Shown: positions 25,301-36,056, counted from the first letter of the stretch. The stretch is 64,000 nucleotides of DNA from Erpobdella octoculata (GCA_963978895.1 OZ022246.1:19636955-19700954), one strand, 5' to 3'. Notes: generated by a model from the sequence alone, not told the origin. A program made the numbers and translations.

Positions 25301-27654
25301 CTTAGCATTTACTTAAATGTGACCTACTCTCGCATTTTGTGACATTTTTTTACTTCTTTTACTTTTAAAACAAAACCTTCGACACAGTATTTTAAAAGAA
25401 GGTAAAATTTACATTAATGTTTAATTAACTGCTGTAAAATTATAGTTCGAACAATAATTTTTTTGTGAGGACGGGCAAACTTTGGGCAAGACCATTGTGA
25501 GGGCGGCAAAGCCCACCCTGGCCCATGCCTAGCGCCGCCACTGTTTGTCATCACACTGCTTAAATAAACGTTTATTTGCTTTAGATTTTTAGATTTGTTT
25601 ATGTAAAATTGTAACTTGATAAAATTATTATAACATTCTCAGTGCTGCCAGGAACAAGATCTGCTTAAACGAATGTTTATTTGCTTTAGATTTTGTCATA
25701 TAAAACTGTAACTTGATGAAATTATTATAACACTCCGAGTGTTACCATGTGTATTGAATGATATTATACATGTCAACAGTAGCGGATCTAGGGAGGCGGG
25801 GGGCCCGAGCCCCTTTAAAGTTTTTAAAAAAAATTTAAAAAAATTGTATTTTTTAGCTTAAAGTTTTGTCTCTGTATCCTGAGGCTTTATCTTTACTAAA
25901 TTTACCTCTCGACCATCAATAGTTCTGATAATTGGCAGATATTTAAGAATTTTGGGCCTTCATCAAACCAATTCAATACAAAATATAATTCAAATAATAT
26001 CTCAAAAAACATTCAGACTTTCAGGGGCAGATCCAACAAAAAAGTTGAAAATGACACCTTCCTTTTTCTATATAAGTTTAGGCTCAACAACAAGTTCTTA
26101 AAACAGTAATCATTTGTAGTATGAATAAAAGCTGTAAGTTCAGGGACTTCAATTTCGAGGAAGCAGAGAGGGTATTTTCTTTCTGATTTTTCAGTGGGTC
26201 CCTTGACGTAGTTTTGGGCCCCCAAGAAATAGAAATGAAGTCCAAAAATTGGCCTAAGAAGTGTAAAGTTGAAAATTCAGAAGTTTGAACTTTTCTGTAA
26301 AAAACGAACCACCAGTTTTTAGTTTATTTAATGAAAGCGATATCTGATTTGTTAAAGTAAAAAGTTATAATATAAACTTAGTTTTTTCCATATTGGTTCG
26401 AAAGTTTCTTATATTTTCAATTTACATATATTTCACATATCACGTATTTAGAAGAATGTGGTCAAAGTTTTTCTATTTTATAGATTTATTATCATCAAAA
26501 ATTGCAAACAATTAATAGCCGCCTAATTGCAAAGGTTTTTCATGGTTCACTTAATTTTAGCTTTTAGGTGCCTGGTGACATAACTCTATGATGAGAAAAA
26601 AAGTGTTTTGTGTTGATATTGCTCCAGAGAGAAAAAATACAGAAAAAAGTGAAAGAGAAAAAAAGAAAAAAAGGGGAAAAATGCGAGTAGATTAAAAGTT
26701 TAATTTCAATTTCTTTTCTTTGGTTTTACTGAATAAAAAATTCAAGATATCTTACAACGGACTTTATAACGACAGCAATCAAAATTTAAAAAAAAAATGA
26801 AAAAAAAATTCTGGCCTCTTTACGAAATTCTTAGATCCGCCACTGTCAAACAATCAAAGATGACTTACGGCTCGCCATTTGATTCTATACTAACAATGAC
26901 TACTAAATTGTACTTTTTACAGGCATGCTTATTAAATGTCTTATATTAACTTTACCACCGGTCTTTATGCTTGTTTGCTTGCTTGCTGTCTGAGCTGCTT
27001 GCTTGCTTGATTGTTTGTAAAATAAATATTGCTTAGAATAAAACCATTTGACCAGTGCTTCGTGATAATTTTGAAAACCATTTTCGACATAATACTTGTA
27101 TTTATTTATGGAAGTAGGCTAAAAAATATCAGAATTATTGAATACCAGAAGCGCACTCAATAGGGGTGGTTCGGCAGGTTCGGATTAAGAACCTCTCAAA
27201 AATTATCTCTAATAGAAGCATGGTAACATCCTATAAAAAGGAGGTACGATTACCACCTCTGTAATCAATCATTTTTGGCAAAAAATAAAGTACGACATCT
27301 ACGCAATAGTTAGCCAACCTATTAGTAAAAAGGTTCTCCTAATGTTTTTGGGAGGAGATTACTTGTACCAATGCCCCGCCACTCTATAAGCATAAATTAA
27401 AGTTTTGACCATTTTTTTTATTTTCAGCCGTTTTGCTTACATCTGGAATTTTGATTCTACCGCTTGGCTTGAATTCGAGACTGGCTCATCGCATCTGTCC
27501 AGGTTCAAGCGTCTACAGACTGGGGCAGTGCATTGTCGGATGGCCGTATGTTCTTTCCATCATGGCAACCATCCTCTCAATATTCTGCCCTTTCTTATCT
27601 CGACATATCAATTTAAGTAACAACGTTCTGACAGGGTGTGGAACACCACTCTGA
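18574..27654 (+). CDS. LHFPL-family tetraspan membrane protein (LHFPL2-like)
   Basis: Two exons, 18574..19171 and 27428..27654, join in phase (split Ala codon) to give 274 aa. Four membrane segments are visible: about 27-48 (VLWTLLSILVSVACTYSF), about 158-180, about 196-215 spanning the splice, and about 238-258. Family hallmarks are the KVLWTLLSI first helix, FIKPQWF at its end, an extracellular loop with paired cysteines, CGIYGGQF before a Trp-started second helix, and a C..GSS.YRLGQC..GWPYV block before the fourth helix. Layout is closest to LHFPL2/LHFPL1 as remembered. LHFPL proteins are auxiliary partners of channels and receptors; the partner here is unknown. The loop is longer than usual, with a basic insert near residues 100-130. 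Confidence 0.8.
19281..19311. repeat. (TA)n microsatellite
   Basis: A short TA run inside the LHFPL-like intron. Confidence 0.9.
19476..20922. mobile_element. non-autonomous element T2 with mirrored TTGAAAC boxes
   Basis: It starts TAGGGGAGTTGAAACAATTT and ends TTGTTTCAAATCCCC-TCGGTCTCCCCTA. Internal inverted boxes include CGAGGAGAGTTGAAACA (about 19877) and a back-to-back pair at about 20509-20545 (AATTGAAACAGTCTGTTTCA centre). The architecture is that of T1 at 16297-17436 with a changed box sequence. A reversed S1 repeat is inserted at 19651-19822. No transposase ORF is seen. Confidence 0.55.
19651..19822 (-). repeat. SINE-like repeat S1, copy 2 (reversed)
   Basis: It starts with a T run and ATAATAGTTTATAGTCCTTT and runs to GGCTTGGGACTGGCTCGCAA, the reverse of the 10310-10492 copy. 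Confidence 0.6.
20923..22956. other. intron sequence, nothing recognised
   Basis: AT-rich DNA within the LHFPL-like intron. No ORF above background, no transposon terminus and no RNA gene was recognised. A C run lies near 22018-22028. Confidence 0.5.
22957..23460. mobile_element. two MITE copies facing each other (large inverted repeat)
   Basis: Copy 1 (22957-23194) is bounded by GGCGCCCCACG and its mirror CGTGGGGTGCC. Copy 2 begins GGCGCCCCACGTTTTAAGTT at 23258 and runs in the opposite orientation to about 23460, where its far end is lost. The arms share CACATTTTTGTGAACTAAA, GGCTGTGTGAG and GCATGCATTAATTGT in mirrored order and could fold into a hairpin around a ~60-nt loop. No coding is present. 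Confidence 0.75.
23643..23864 (-). CDS. coding-like segment, unrecognised
   Basis: A 74-codon minus-strand open segment follows a CAATCAG that could be an acceptor and ends in a stop. It is Ser/Lys-rich at the start (KRQSSKSSQTSLKRP), then SSSEEHNLNINDTIF. GC content is clearly above its surroundings. It lies in the antisense direction inside the LHFPL-like intron. It could be a terminal exon of an unseen gene or a processed fragment. No family was recognised. Confidence 0.25.
   Translation of the reverse strand, partial: HTVSITQRKRQSSKSSQTSLKRPTTNDSHFSSSEEHNLNINDTIFNNILCGRSQFNFSCTRAALNWLRVKDVG
24066..25543 (-). mobile_element. hAT transposon, truncated, with perfect 8-bp target duplication
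   Basis: Exact 13-bp terminal inverted repeats (CAGTGGCGGCGCT and AGCGCCGCCACTG) are flanked by identical TTTGTCAT at 24058-24065 and 25544-25551. Eight-bp duplications and CAGTGG termini are hAT hallmarks. The minus-strand interior has transposase pieces at 24783-25034 and 24452-24754. The latter holds the dimerisation motif LPVSSAGCERSFSKHRVIK. The rest of the transposase, including the catalytic core, is missing, so the copy is non-autonomous. Confidence 0.92.
25777..26845. mobile_element. hAT-like non-autonomous element
   Basis: The left end CAGTAGCGGATCTAGG mirrors the right end TTAGATCCGCCACTG with two mismatches. The interior is non-coding with GGGGGCCC-type subterminal strings. The flanks (CATGTCAA and TCAAACAA) do not form a clean 8-bp duplication. 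Confidence 0.55.
26846..27427. other. intron end, nothing recognised
   Basis: The end of the LHFPL-like intron, with the acceptor TTTTTTATTTTCAG before 27428. A short GCTTG microsatellite-like run lies near 26970-27010. Confidence 0.5.
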
Positions 27655-28197
27655 CATTTACCCGATTTTACTAGATTTAAACTTTTTTTATGTACATTTG
27701 TAGTTTTTATTAACAAATATTAAATATTAAATAAAAAAAAGTGGTAGTTCAAATCAATAAACAGCAAAGTGAAAAAATCTCGTGCAAATCTTTAAATGAA
27801 ATGCAGTGCTGAAGATCTCTTTTTGTACTCTAATCTATATAAATATTCAGATATTAGAATAAATATATACATTTTAATCGGTCGTAAAATCGATAAATTT
27901 TCCACGTAAACAAAATCGCACATCAATCGTTGAAAACATTTTTTGTCTTTGAAACAAAATCCTTCATAAATTTGAACGACGATTAAGAGAGAACGAGGCC
28001 TGAGAAAAATTAGCTGAAAAGGTGAAGTAGTTATAATACTGTTAATAAATATTACCGGTGATTTTGTGCTCTCTTTTTCGTGGAACCGATTATTAAAAAT
28101 ATGTTATATCGCTCTCCGCTGGGACGCAGCTTTCATTACTTCTAATACTGCTGCCGCTGATATCATTTTTCTCTCTTTCGCTGTCCATCAGTTGTCA

Positions 28198-30311
28198 TCA
28201 AGAATCACTACTCCAGCTACTTTCACTTCCTCCGCTGCCTTTGGGACAAACAATTCCTTTTTTGTTGTTTTCAGGCGAATAAGTGACTGATTCGCCATTC
28301 GAACTGGAGATATCCATGATGTCCAAATTTCCAATTGAATTCCATCGGCCACCGTTCTTGAAGACATTAACTTTATGTTCATAACGAGAATCAAATGATT
28401 GTTCTAACGATGGTTTTCGTTTCTTCTTATAGTTGTCGTACATGAAAGATGCCGCTCCACTCTTTCCGTCGTATAACGGTCCTTCTACCTTTTCCTCGAC
28501 ATCCGATAAAAAGTTACTAATTGCTAAAATGTTTTTCCTGTGCATTTTTTCAGACATGTAACGCGAATCCAATTTCGATTTAAAACTTTCAAAGCCGCTA
28601 ACTGTAGAAGAGTCACTTCCGCTTGACTGTGATTTCCTGGCTAAATCTGAAATGTTGACAGCAGAAAATGCTGAAAGGTGATTGAGAGACTGTCTGTTGA
28701 AGTTAATCATGTTCTTACAATCGCTATTTGGAAGAGAGGACCGAGTGTCATCATGGATTGGATTGGTGCTGGTGTTCTTTATGTTGTCATTAGTTCTGTG
28801 GTCGCCGCTAATTCTCGAATCAACAATTTCTGTGCGTGGCAAATCAATAACATGATTGCTCGAAATGTTTTTAATAAAATCTTCTTGACCTTCTGAAGTT
28901 TTGCTTTCCGCTGTGAAACTGTCACACGGTTCGTTTTTAATTCCACTCAAATCATAACTTTGATAATTATTCATGTATCGCCAATCACATGAAAGTCCAC
29001 TAATTTGATTTAACCGACAGTTTCCGTTGTTGGAAGAGTTTTGATCAAACGATTCGTCGATGAAACGACTAAAGTTGTACTGATCTGCTTCTTTCATTTC
29101 TGTGATGCTGCTGTGATTTAAGTGGATCTTAGGCAATGGTTGCTTCTTGTTGGAACTTTCGTTTGAATTTATAACGTCATTTGTTCGAACGGGACAGTCT
29201 ATTTTGTGATTTTTCCCGGAGATGTTGACATACATCTTCTCTGCTTCACCTGCTCAAGTTATAACAAATATTTTTTAATTAGCTATAACTTTCAGTTATA
29301 TAATAAATTAAAAATTAAAACAAATGATTTTAAAGTGACATGCCTATTTTCTCGGAAGAAATATTTCCTTCTTGTGCAAGATCATTCATAAAATGATTGA
29401 AAATCTCTTTGTTTTTCTCAATTCCTTCATCGTTAATATGGGTCGGGAGTTTTTCTTTCAGAAATTTTTCATGGAAATATGAATTATTTTGGTGATGATG
29501 ATGATGGCGATGATGCTGATATTGTTGCTGATGTTGATGATGATGATGATGATTGTGGTGGTGGTGGTTGTAGTGAGCATGAAAGTTTCTTTTGTATTCG
29601 TGGTGTTTTCTATTTCGTCTGTCGTGACTATGATAAGGTTTGAAATGAAAATGGCTGTGACCCTCGTTGGTTTTCAGGAAGGAATCAAACCGAGAGCTGA
29701 AGATGTGATTGGAAGTTCCATCTTTTTGACTGATGTTTTGATGGACAGTATAAAATTTTGGTTCGTATTGTTTTTTCATGACACTCTTCAAGTGAATGTT
29801 CCACGCTATTTTTCCATGCACGGCGCACCATCGACCGCTTTTCTGAAATTAAGTTGAAATATTTTTAATTTGCAAGTAGCAATATATTTTTTAAACTTTT
29901 TAAACCATTTTAAACTTTTGAATTTATATCCGTACGGTCGTGGATGTAGACACTTCATTAATACAAATTAATTAATTTTTTCTCCCCTGTCCCCTACTGG
30001 AGCCCCTGCTAATTAAGTTAACATTTTTCAACACCTCCCCTCAATAACAATTTTCATAAGTTAATTTACGTATGCTACTGCATTCCTCCGAATTGGAAAA
30101 TTAAAGGGAAGTTAGAGAAAGATTTGTAACGTGACTACCTTAAATGATTACCGACATTAAATACGAGAAATCTTACCACGTGATGTTTTGCGTGAGGATG
30201 ACTTTTAAAGTTTGGCTGGTTTTGTAGAAAAGATTTGTCTTTGAAGTCTTTGAAATTGTGGAAAACATGAGTCACTGGGGTTGAGAACAGTGCAGGTAGT
30301 AACCGCAAGTT
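28198..30311 (-). CDS. AUTS2/FBRSL1/tay-family protein, 3' half
   Basis: Three exons are readable on the minus strand: 30177..30311, 29344..29842 and 28198..29249, giving 561 aa of an incomplete protein. The second exon opens KSGRWCAVHGKIAWNIH, closely matching the AUTS2-domain motif (K.GKWCAMHVHIAW.IY) remembered from human AUTS2. The first reads LLPALFSTPVTHVFHNF. A His-rich tract (residues about 115-165) parallels the His repeats of AUTS2. The last exon is Ser/Asn-rich and disordered-looking, ending SSWSSDS. The junction at 29343 needs a GC-AG intron (ATAG then GCATGT) to keep frame. The 5' exons lie above 30311; a fragment near 30692-30764 (MDSIDFIENVSK) is only a candidate. AUTS2-family proteins are nuclear, linked to PRC1 regulation. 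The gene is convergent with the LHFPL-like gene. Confidence 0.62.
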
Positions 30312-31497
30312 CTTTTAAATAAAAAATATGATATTTTCTTAATGTTGTTTATTATGTTTAAACTAGGGTTGGAGCTTTATTTAAGCATCTAGGATACATA
30401 ATTATTAAATAATCAAATAACGCCCACGCTGTCTCATTCCATACTAAATAACTCGTCTCTAAGCAATAATCATAGAGTTAACGAGCTATTAACAATTCAA
30501 AAAGCATTATATAGGTAAACATTATATAAGTAGATTCACAAGCTATTGACTACTCGGAAAAGTAGATGTTTGAAACCATTGCTAGACAGTTTGTTGATTA
30601 CATAAGGATCAGTCAGCGTTCCAGACCAAGTGAATGAGTGGGTGAGGCGGGTACATTATATAAGTAGATTTTAAAGTAAATTAAAAAAATTACTTGGAAA
30701 CATTTTCGATGAAGTCTATGCTGTCCATTTTCCAACATAGAATGAGTTTTGGATGTCTGCTAAAATTAAATTTAAAAGCATAAAAAATTGTTGTTAAGTA
30801 ATTTAGAAAGTTACTGACTATTAAGTTAAGTGGTAGCATTTCATAACAATTTATAAAAAAAGACTTGAAATAAGTGAGAAATAAAAAATTGCTTAGCTTC
30901 TAATTGAATCTAAAATTAAAAAATAAATTATTTGAGACGTTTTTAATGGTACGCTGAACGAAGAAATTATCGATCAAAGCGCATTAACCTGTCTCGTTCG
31001 CTTTTTTTTTTTTTTATATTGGCTTCAAATTGCTGACATGTTGCTCACACGTCATATTCAATCAAAATTCTTGTAGCATTGCTCTTGTTTTAGTTCAGAT
31101 GTGGTGTATTTTTAGACTTTGTCTCACAAAGAGATTGCCTGCACTCAAATAACAATTTACCAGATAATTTGGGTGACTCTTCTTTTTAACCAAAGCCGGT
31201 ATCCATTTTTGGGGCGCTGCTGGTGAAATGGTAAAGAGGTTAGACCAAATTTCGCTTACGTAATCAGCGGCCGTAATAATAATGTAAAAAAACCTTAATA
31301 AACTTGTTACGTGTGAAATATAAATGTTGTAAATGTTTGATAATTTATAGAGCGCCTTTTCGGGGTTGTTAAAAAGCGCTGTTCTTTTACATGCCCCACT
31401 GAGAGAACGATTTTACCCGCTAAGTTTTTCGTTGACAGGGGCTACTAGGCAGTGAGTTAGTAGTGAGTTAGTGGGAGTCAAACCGTGAAGCTCTCAC
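30312..31497. other. upstream of the AUTS2-like exons, nothing firm
   Basis: AT-rich sequence. A possible minus-strand short exon at 30692-30764 does not join in phase to 30311. No repeats with clear ends were seen. Confidence 0.4.
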
Positions 31498-31660
31498 ATT
31501 CAAGGCTGATAGGTCCCAAACCTGGAGAAAGGAGGAGGGAAAAGTTAAAAGGATCAAATTATGATCCGCGACAGGAAATACTTAGATACTTCTAACATAC
31601 AGCCATTACAGTCTTAAAACACCTGGTGTAAAGGACTATAAACTATTATAAAAAAAAAGG
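31498..31660 (+). repeat. SINE-like repeat S1, copy 3
   Basis: It runs from AGGTCCCAAACCTGGAGAAA to ACTATAAACTATTATAAAAA, in the same orientation as 10310-10492. The head differs, so the shared part starts at the GTCCCAA block. Confidence 0.6.
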
Positions 31661-31889
31661 GAATGTTTATAATTTTATACGCGTTAGTCATGGATCTATT
31701 ATTTGGTACTAGCAGAAAACAAAGTTCTTGCAAGGCGCGAGTGGAATTGATAACTTATCCTCAAAAAAATGTTGCTCACAGACAAAAGATCAAGCGATCT
31801 AAAGTTCCAGAAAAGTTGACCGATAAAACTAATAGACTACAATTTTAAACTAAATTAAATTCTAAGTGGATCAAAAATCACTATATTAA

Positions 31890-32012
31890 CAGCCCATTTG
31901 TCGTTGCCTAAAAGTCGCGCCCCTAAATGTCGCTACATCTAAATGTCATTCCGCCCATATGTCCATCTGCCCATAAGTCGCTGCCTATATGTCGCCCGCC
32001 TAAATGTCACCA
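31890..32012. repeat. degenerate (C)CTAAATGTCGC array
   Basis: About eight imperfect 12-16-bp units carry AAATGTCGC, ATATGTCC or ATAAGTCGC cores. It is low-complexity and of no evident function. Confidence 0.7.
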
Positions 32013-33790
32013 AAACAGTTGCAAGCCAGTAGATTGTAAAAATTATGTATATGAGCTGTGAGGTAATTCGCCCAGATGATGTCCCACAACGCTCATTTGG
32101 AAACGCCACTATTCCTCTACACCTTCCGCAATCAAACAAAGTTTGGATAGAAAAGTCTATCGTGAACCGCAGATGTTCACAAACAGCAGGATGGTTATGT
32201 TACATAGATAAGAGAGGATAGAGTGTCTGTGGAAATCAGAGCTATAGTGTGTATGCAGTGCGCAGTGATTTTATTAGTGTGGTATTGCAACTCTTAAAAA
32301 ATTAAAAAGCGCTTCTTCTTAAAAAATTTAATGACCGTGGGAAACAAGCACTAGTAAACTTTTCCTTCCAAAAGTCGATAACTGTTTGAAAGGGTGACAG
32401 CATACCCTCTGTTACCCATCAACTACAGCACTGTCCACAATTACGACATCTAGAAATAGAACTGACTAATGCGTCACTTAGAATTAATTTTGTCTCCCAG
32501 CTTGTCCAATTATATGAATGTAATTTAATAATTTTTCTCGCTCCTCTAATTAGATAAAATTACTACTATTATATAACTCTGAGTTATAACTTAAGTGCTT
32601 CAAGTGATTCATGCTCGTATAAATTATGCGAGCAAAAGTACAATTTAATGAAGAAAACGCCAAACGAAATTAACTAATTTCGTTAAGAGTCGTTTAAAAT
32701 AAAATACTCAATTGGTTTAATGGCATCACAAGAAAATGAATGCCACAAAAAAAACTATCACATGATGTTTTATGGTTATTAGTAGTAATTGACTGGAATT
32801 AAAACCCCATAAAAATTTTTGTGAGATTTGATTTAAATTGCTTTCATCTTTGGGTACACTAAAGTATAAAACCACGTTTTTACACGTAATTTTTTATCGA
32901 TAATTTTTTTATAGTTTTTTTTTCAACTTAATTATTTTCTATTTTTAGTTGTTTTGAACGAAACCCCACTTAAAACCACTTATAAATAAGTTTTTTAAAC
33001 GTCAGTTTTCTAATGATCAAAACTAATTAAATACTTTTAAATGCATTTTTTATGATTTAGCATTTTTGTAACAAAAATTTAATTCGACCAAACCCAACCC
33101 ATCACAAGTTGAAAATTCTCGATCCAATCCATCAAAGTACTGATTGATTTTAGAACTTGCAAACGTGACGGGCCTGAAATTAAGACCGAGATTTTTCTGC
33201 CAAGCCTGTGGATTTTAAGCCTATAAAAACGGGCCGTGCCAGGCCTGGAAACTTGGTCAACGAAAAGGATCGGGCTGGGCCGCAAAACATTTGCCCCTAC
33301 ATTACTCTACAACTTACCCCATGGACGGCTCTGTAAAAACAGTAAAATCACAATAGAGTCTACTATGATGATAGAGCGCCTCTTACCTTGCAAATACCAG
33401 AAGCGCACAAACCATCAGTTAGTTTTTATGCCATAACAAACTTTTATTTTAAATTCATAAAAATTTAATTATTTTTTATTTTGATTTCTTTTCTGGCTAA
33501 AATTTTTTATTAGCTGTTCTTCATGTTAAACTATAAATGCCAGTGAATTACTCAGAAGATCGTTATTTTAATTCGGCAGATATTTTTTCAATCTAGCAAT
33601 AAATAACTTTTTCCTGTTAAAAAACATCATCGAAACTTTTATTTTAAATTTATTGCATTTAATTGGCAAATATTTTAAATGAATTTTATGGAAAACAGCA
33701 AAAATAATTTATTTTCCTAAAGTGAAAGATAACCCAATGTTTTTGGCTTGCGAAACAAAAATTTAAATTTTACCTTTTGGTCACCAACTT
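32013..33790. other. no gene recognised
   Basis: AT-rich intergenic DNA. A short GGCCCG-rich scrap at about 33170-33300 (AAAACGGGCCGTGCCAGGCC) resembles the 3' part of Helitron family B. Confidence 0.5.
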
Positions 33791-33794
33791 TGTA

Positions 33795-33977
33795 GAAAGA
33801 AAAATTGACCGGGAGCGGAAAAGCGACCGGGAACGGAAACGGGAGAGCAATCGGGAACGGGAAAGCGACCGGGAGCAAGGGAGCATACGGGGAAGGAAAC
33901 GGGGAAGGAAACGGGAGCGAGAGAAAAACGATAGAAAAACCTCTAAAAACCTCGGGCAACGCCGGGTACCCCGCTAG
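33795..33977 (+). mobile_element. Helitron family A, 3' end fragment
   Basis: A degraded GACCGGGAGCGG array runs into CTCGGGCAACGCCGGGTACC and CCGCTAG, followed by T. The hairpin plus CTAG/T end matches the other family A copies. The 5' half is missing. Confidence 0.65.
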
Positions 33978-34191
33978 TTTTATTATAATTATAATATTTT
34001 TAATGTGACATCACATTCCTCAAACCCCCCTCTGCTCCTTCGTAGATAAAAAAAAGCATATTTAAGTTTGTGACAGATTTTTCCCTTACAATTTTTCAAC
34101 TTCTTAAAAAAATTATCCATGTAACCATAACTCTCTATCCTCAATTCAGTTTGTTAAATGTATTTATTTTAAACGCAGAAAATGATTACAT

Positions 34192-34620
34192 TCAGAATTT
34201 GTCAGTTAAATTTGCAATACTCTTAAACCTCACATAAGTTGAATAACGGCCGAAAGTGTCTGGAGATCTTGCGTGTTCTACAGAAGAGCGGCTGCTTAGT
34301 AAATCTCCATGAACATTGTATTCATTGAATGTTAAATTGCACCTCCAATCCATGGTTGTTGTTGATTTCTTTTTATTGGTGAAACTCGAACAGGAAATCT
34401 TTTATCCTGGCATTTTTAAACATTTGTAAAAGATTATATACTGATCATTGAAATGAATATTTTGGTTAACAATTTTTTCAATCACCCACCTGACTCTAAG
34501 CAAGCGAACTTCTTTGCATGGCGTTGTTGTCGATTTATCTTTTATACTCAAACACGTGTACGCAATACATCGTGCAGGAGAATGACGGGATTCCTTTACT
34601 TTAGGGATATGCGCATGCAT
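34192..34620 (-). CDS. small two-exon gene, unrecognised (107 aa)
   Basis: Exons 34490..34620 and 34192..34384 (minus) join in phase across a 105-nt intron with a strong CAG/GTGGGT donor and a CTGTTCGAG acceptor. The product starts MHAHIPKVKESRHSPARC and contains STTTMDWRCNLTFNEYNV, GDLLSSRSSVEHARSPDTF and GRYSTYVRFKSIANLTDKF. It has no signal peptide or membrane segment. Short Ser/Arg/Tyr-rich modules of this type are seen in small ciliary microtubule proteins, but I cannot name a family. Upstream exons may exist. It is divergent from the RING gene 480 bp away. Confidence 0.5.
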
Positions 34621-34690
34621 ACGTTATTAGACTATTTCGGCAATTTTATCGTTGACATAATTAGAAGGGCTTAATGTAACCGTGATCTCG

Positions 34691-35090
34691 CCAGAGTTGT
34701 TCGTTGGTCGGATCGATCCGCAGTTTGGACCGGGTCAAATTCAGGTCCGAAGTTTAGATCCCCATGGTGGGTCGGGTCAAGCCCAAAAAATGAATTAAAA
34801 TTCTTTTATGTATTATTATTTTTAATATTATGTGATTTCATTGTATTTTATTATGTATATAACAACGATTTTTTTATTCATTATTTAATCGATACAAATG
34901 AACTTAATAGCGCTTTTTTAATTAATCGAATTTATATTGCTTGTGTAAACTAGTTTTTTAGTAAGATTGCTGAATATTTTTTCATTATTAACAATATATT
35001 GCAAAAACACTAAAATACCTCATTCTGTTTTTTATGTTGTACTGAGTTGGCTAAACGCTTTTAAAATAATTTAAAAATAATCTGTATTTT
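34691..35090. other. intergenic space between two divergent genes
   Basis: A GGTCGG/GGGTCGGGTC-type low-complexity scrap lies at 34690-34790, then AT-rich DNA ending in the polypyrimidine tract and TTTTTTCCAG acceptor at 35096. No TATA box stands out. Confidence 0.4.
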
Positions 35091-35102
35091 TTCCAGTTGA
35101 GA

Positions 35103-35840
35103 ATGACTACAGATGATGAATGCCCCATATGTATTCAAACCATATTGGAAGAAGACGTGACAGTTCTGTCTTGCCAGCACAGCTTTTGCAAAACCTGTAT
35201 AGAACAATGGTTGAAAAAATCAAGAAGTTGCCCTTGTTGTAGAAAACCACTAAAGATAGAGATAGATTTTTCTAAAACTGCTCTGGGAATGATTTGTCTC
35301 AGCGCGTTACTATTACAACTATGGTTCCCGATGTTCACTGGATTTTGGTTATTTCACTTCACTTGCTTGCAAATCGTTTATGTTTTGTATAAAACAATCC
35401 AAATAGGAGTACAAGAAGCTTCAGATCAAGATACTATTTATTCAGTCTTGGCTATGATGCTGATTAGTTTACCGGTGGTAACTTTTTTACACCTCTCTCC
35501 GTTATTCGACGTTTCAGTTGCGTTTTCTTACTTTTACATTATAAAATATATTTCTAACTCTGGCTTCCACCACTTTTCTGCAGTTAAACATTACTTTTTA
35601 TTATTTCTTGTGACTTTTTCACTTTTAACTTTCATTCCACAACTTGGTTATCCCTGGTTGACGTTTGTATCAAATTTCTCCCATTTTGATTTTAGAGGAT
35701 TTTATAGCTGGTACAGCAAAAATTTGTTTGGATTTTCAGTTTCCTACACCTATATTTCACAAAAAGATTATCTTTTATTATATTATTCACGTACTTTTAC
35801 TACTTTTGTTTTACATTGGCTAGGTTATTTTTTCATTTAA
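35103..35840 (+). CDS. RING-finger multi-pass membrane protein (putative E3 ubiquitin ligase)
   Basis: The product is 245 aa from a single coding exon. Residues 6-47 form a C3HC4 RING (CPIC, then SCQHSFCKTC, then CPCC), which in this family binds an E2 and zinc. Hydrophobic stretches follow at about 60-80, 83-100, 118-138, 145-160, 168-187 and 228-245, so five or six membrane passes. An N-terminal RING followed by many helices occurs in several organelle-membrane E3 ligases; I cannot choose the orthologue. An acceptor-like TTTTTTCCAG ends only 6 nt before the ATG, suggesting an upstream UTR intron or a trans-splice site. The first AATAAA starts 6 nt after the stop, implying a very short 3' UTR. 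Confidence 0.75.
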   Translation: MTTDDECPICIQTILEEDVTVLSCQHSFCKTCIEQWLKKSRSCPCCRKPLKIEIDFSKTALGMICLSALLLQLWFPMFTGFWLFHFTCLQIVYVLYKTIQIGVQEASDQDTIYSVLAMMLISLPVVTFLHLSPLFDVSVAFSYFYIIKYISNSGFHHFSAVKHYFLLFLVTFSLLTFIPQLGYPWLTFVSNFSHFDFRGFYSWYSKNLFGFSVSYTYISQKDYLLLYYSRTFTTFVLHWLGYFFI

Positions 35841-35846
35841 TTTACC

Positions 35847-35866
35847 AATAAATGCAAAGTAATAAA
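35847..35866 (+). terminator. tandem AATAAA poly(A) signals of the RING gene
   Basis: AATAAA occurs at 35847-35852 and again at 35861-35866, immediately after the stop codon at 35838-35840. Confidence 0.6.
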
Positions 35867-36056
35867 TTGTGTATTAGCGTTGGTCCAACGTTGAACTGTT
35901 TTCTGTTCTAAATAAAATCAGCAAAATTGTGGAACTTTATCCTATTTGTGGTATTGATACAATGTTGATTCTCTCACAGCTGTCTACATCAAAGTTACTA
36001 CTATTTACTAGAAGTATCCCGTCAAAAATGACGGTCTTTTTTGTTTTTATCAAATA

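Noticed and set aside
29489..29857. Plus-strand Met/Val-rich ORF
   Set aside because: It is the antisense shadow of the His-rich tract of the AUTS2-like exon.
31890..32012. CRISPR-like spaced repeat
   Set aside because: Units are short, imperfect and contiguous, and the genome is eukaryotic.
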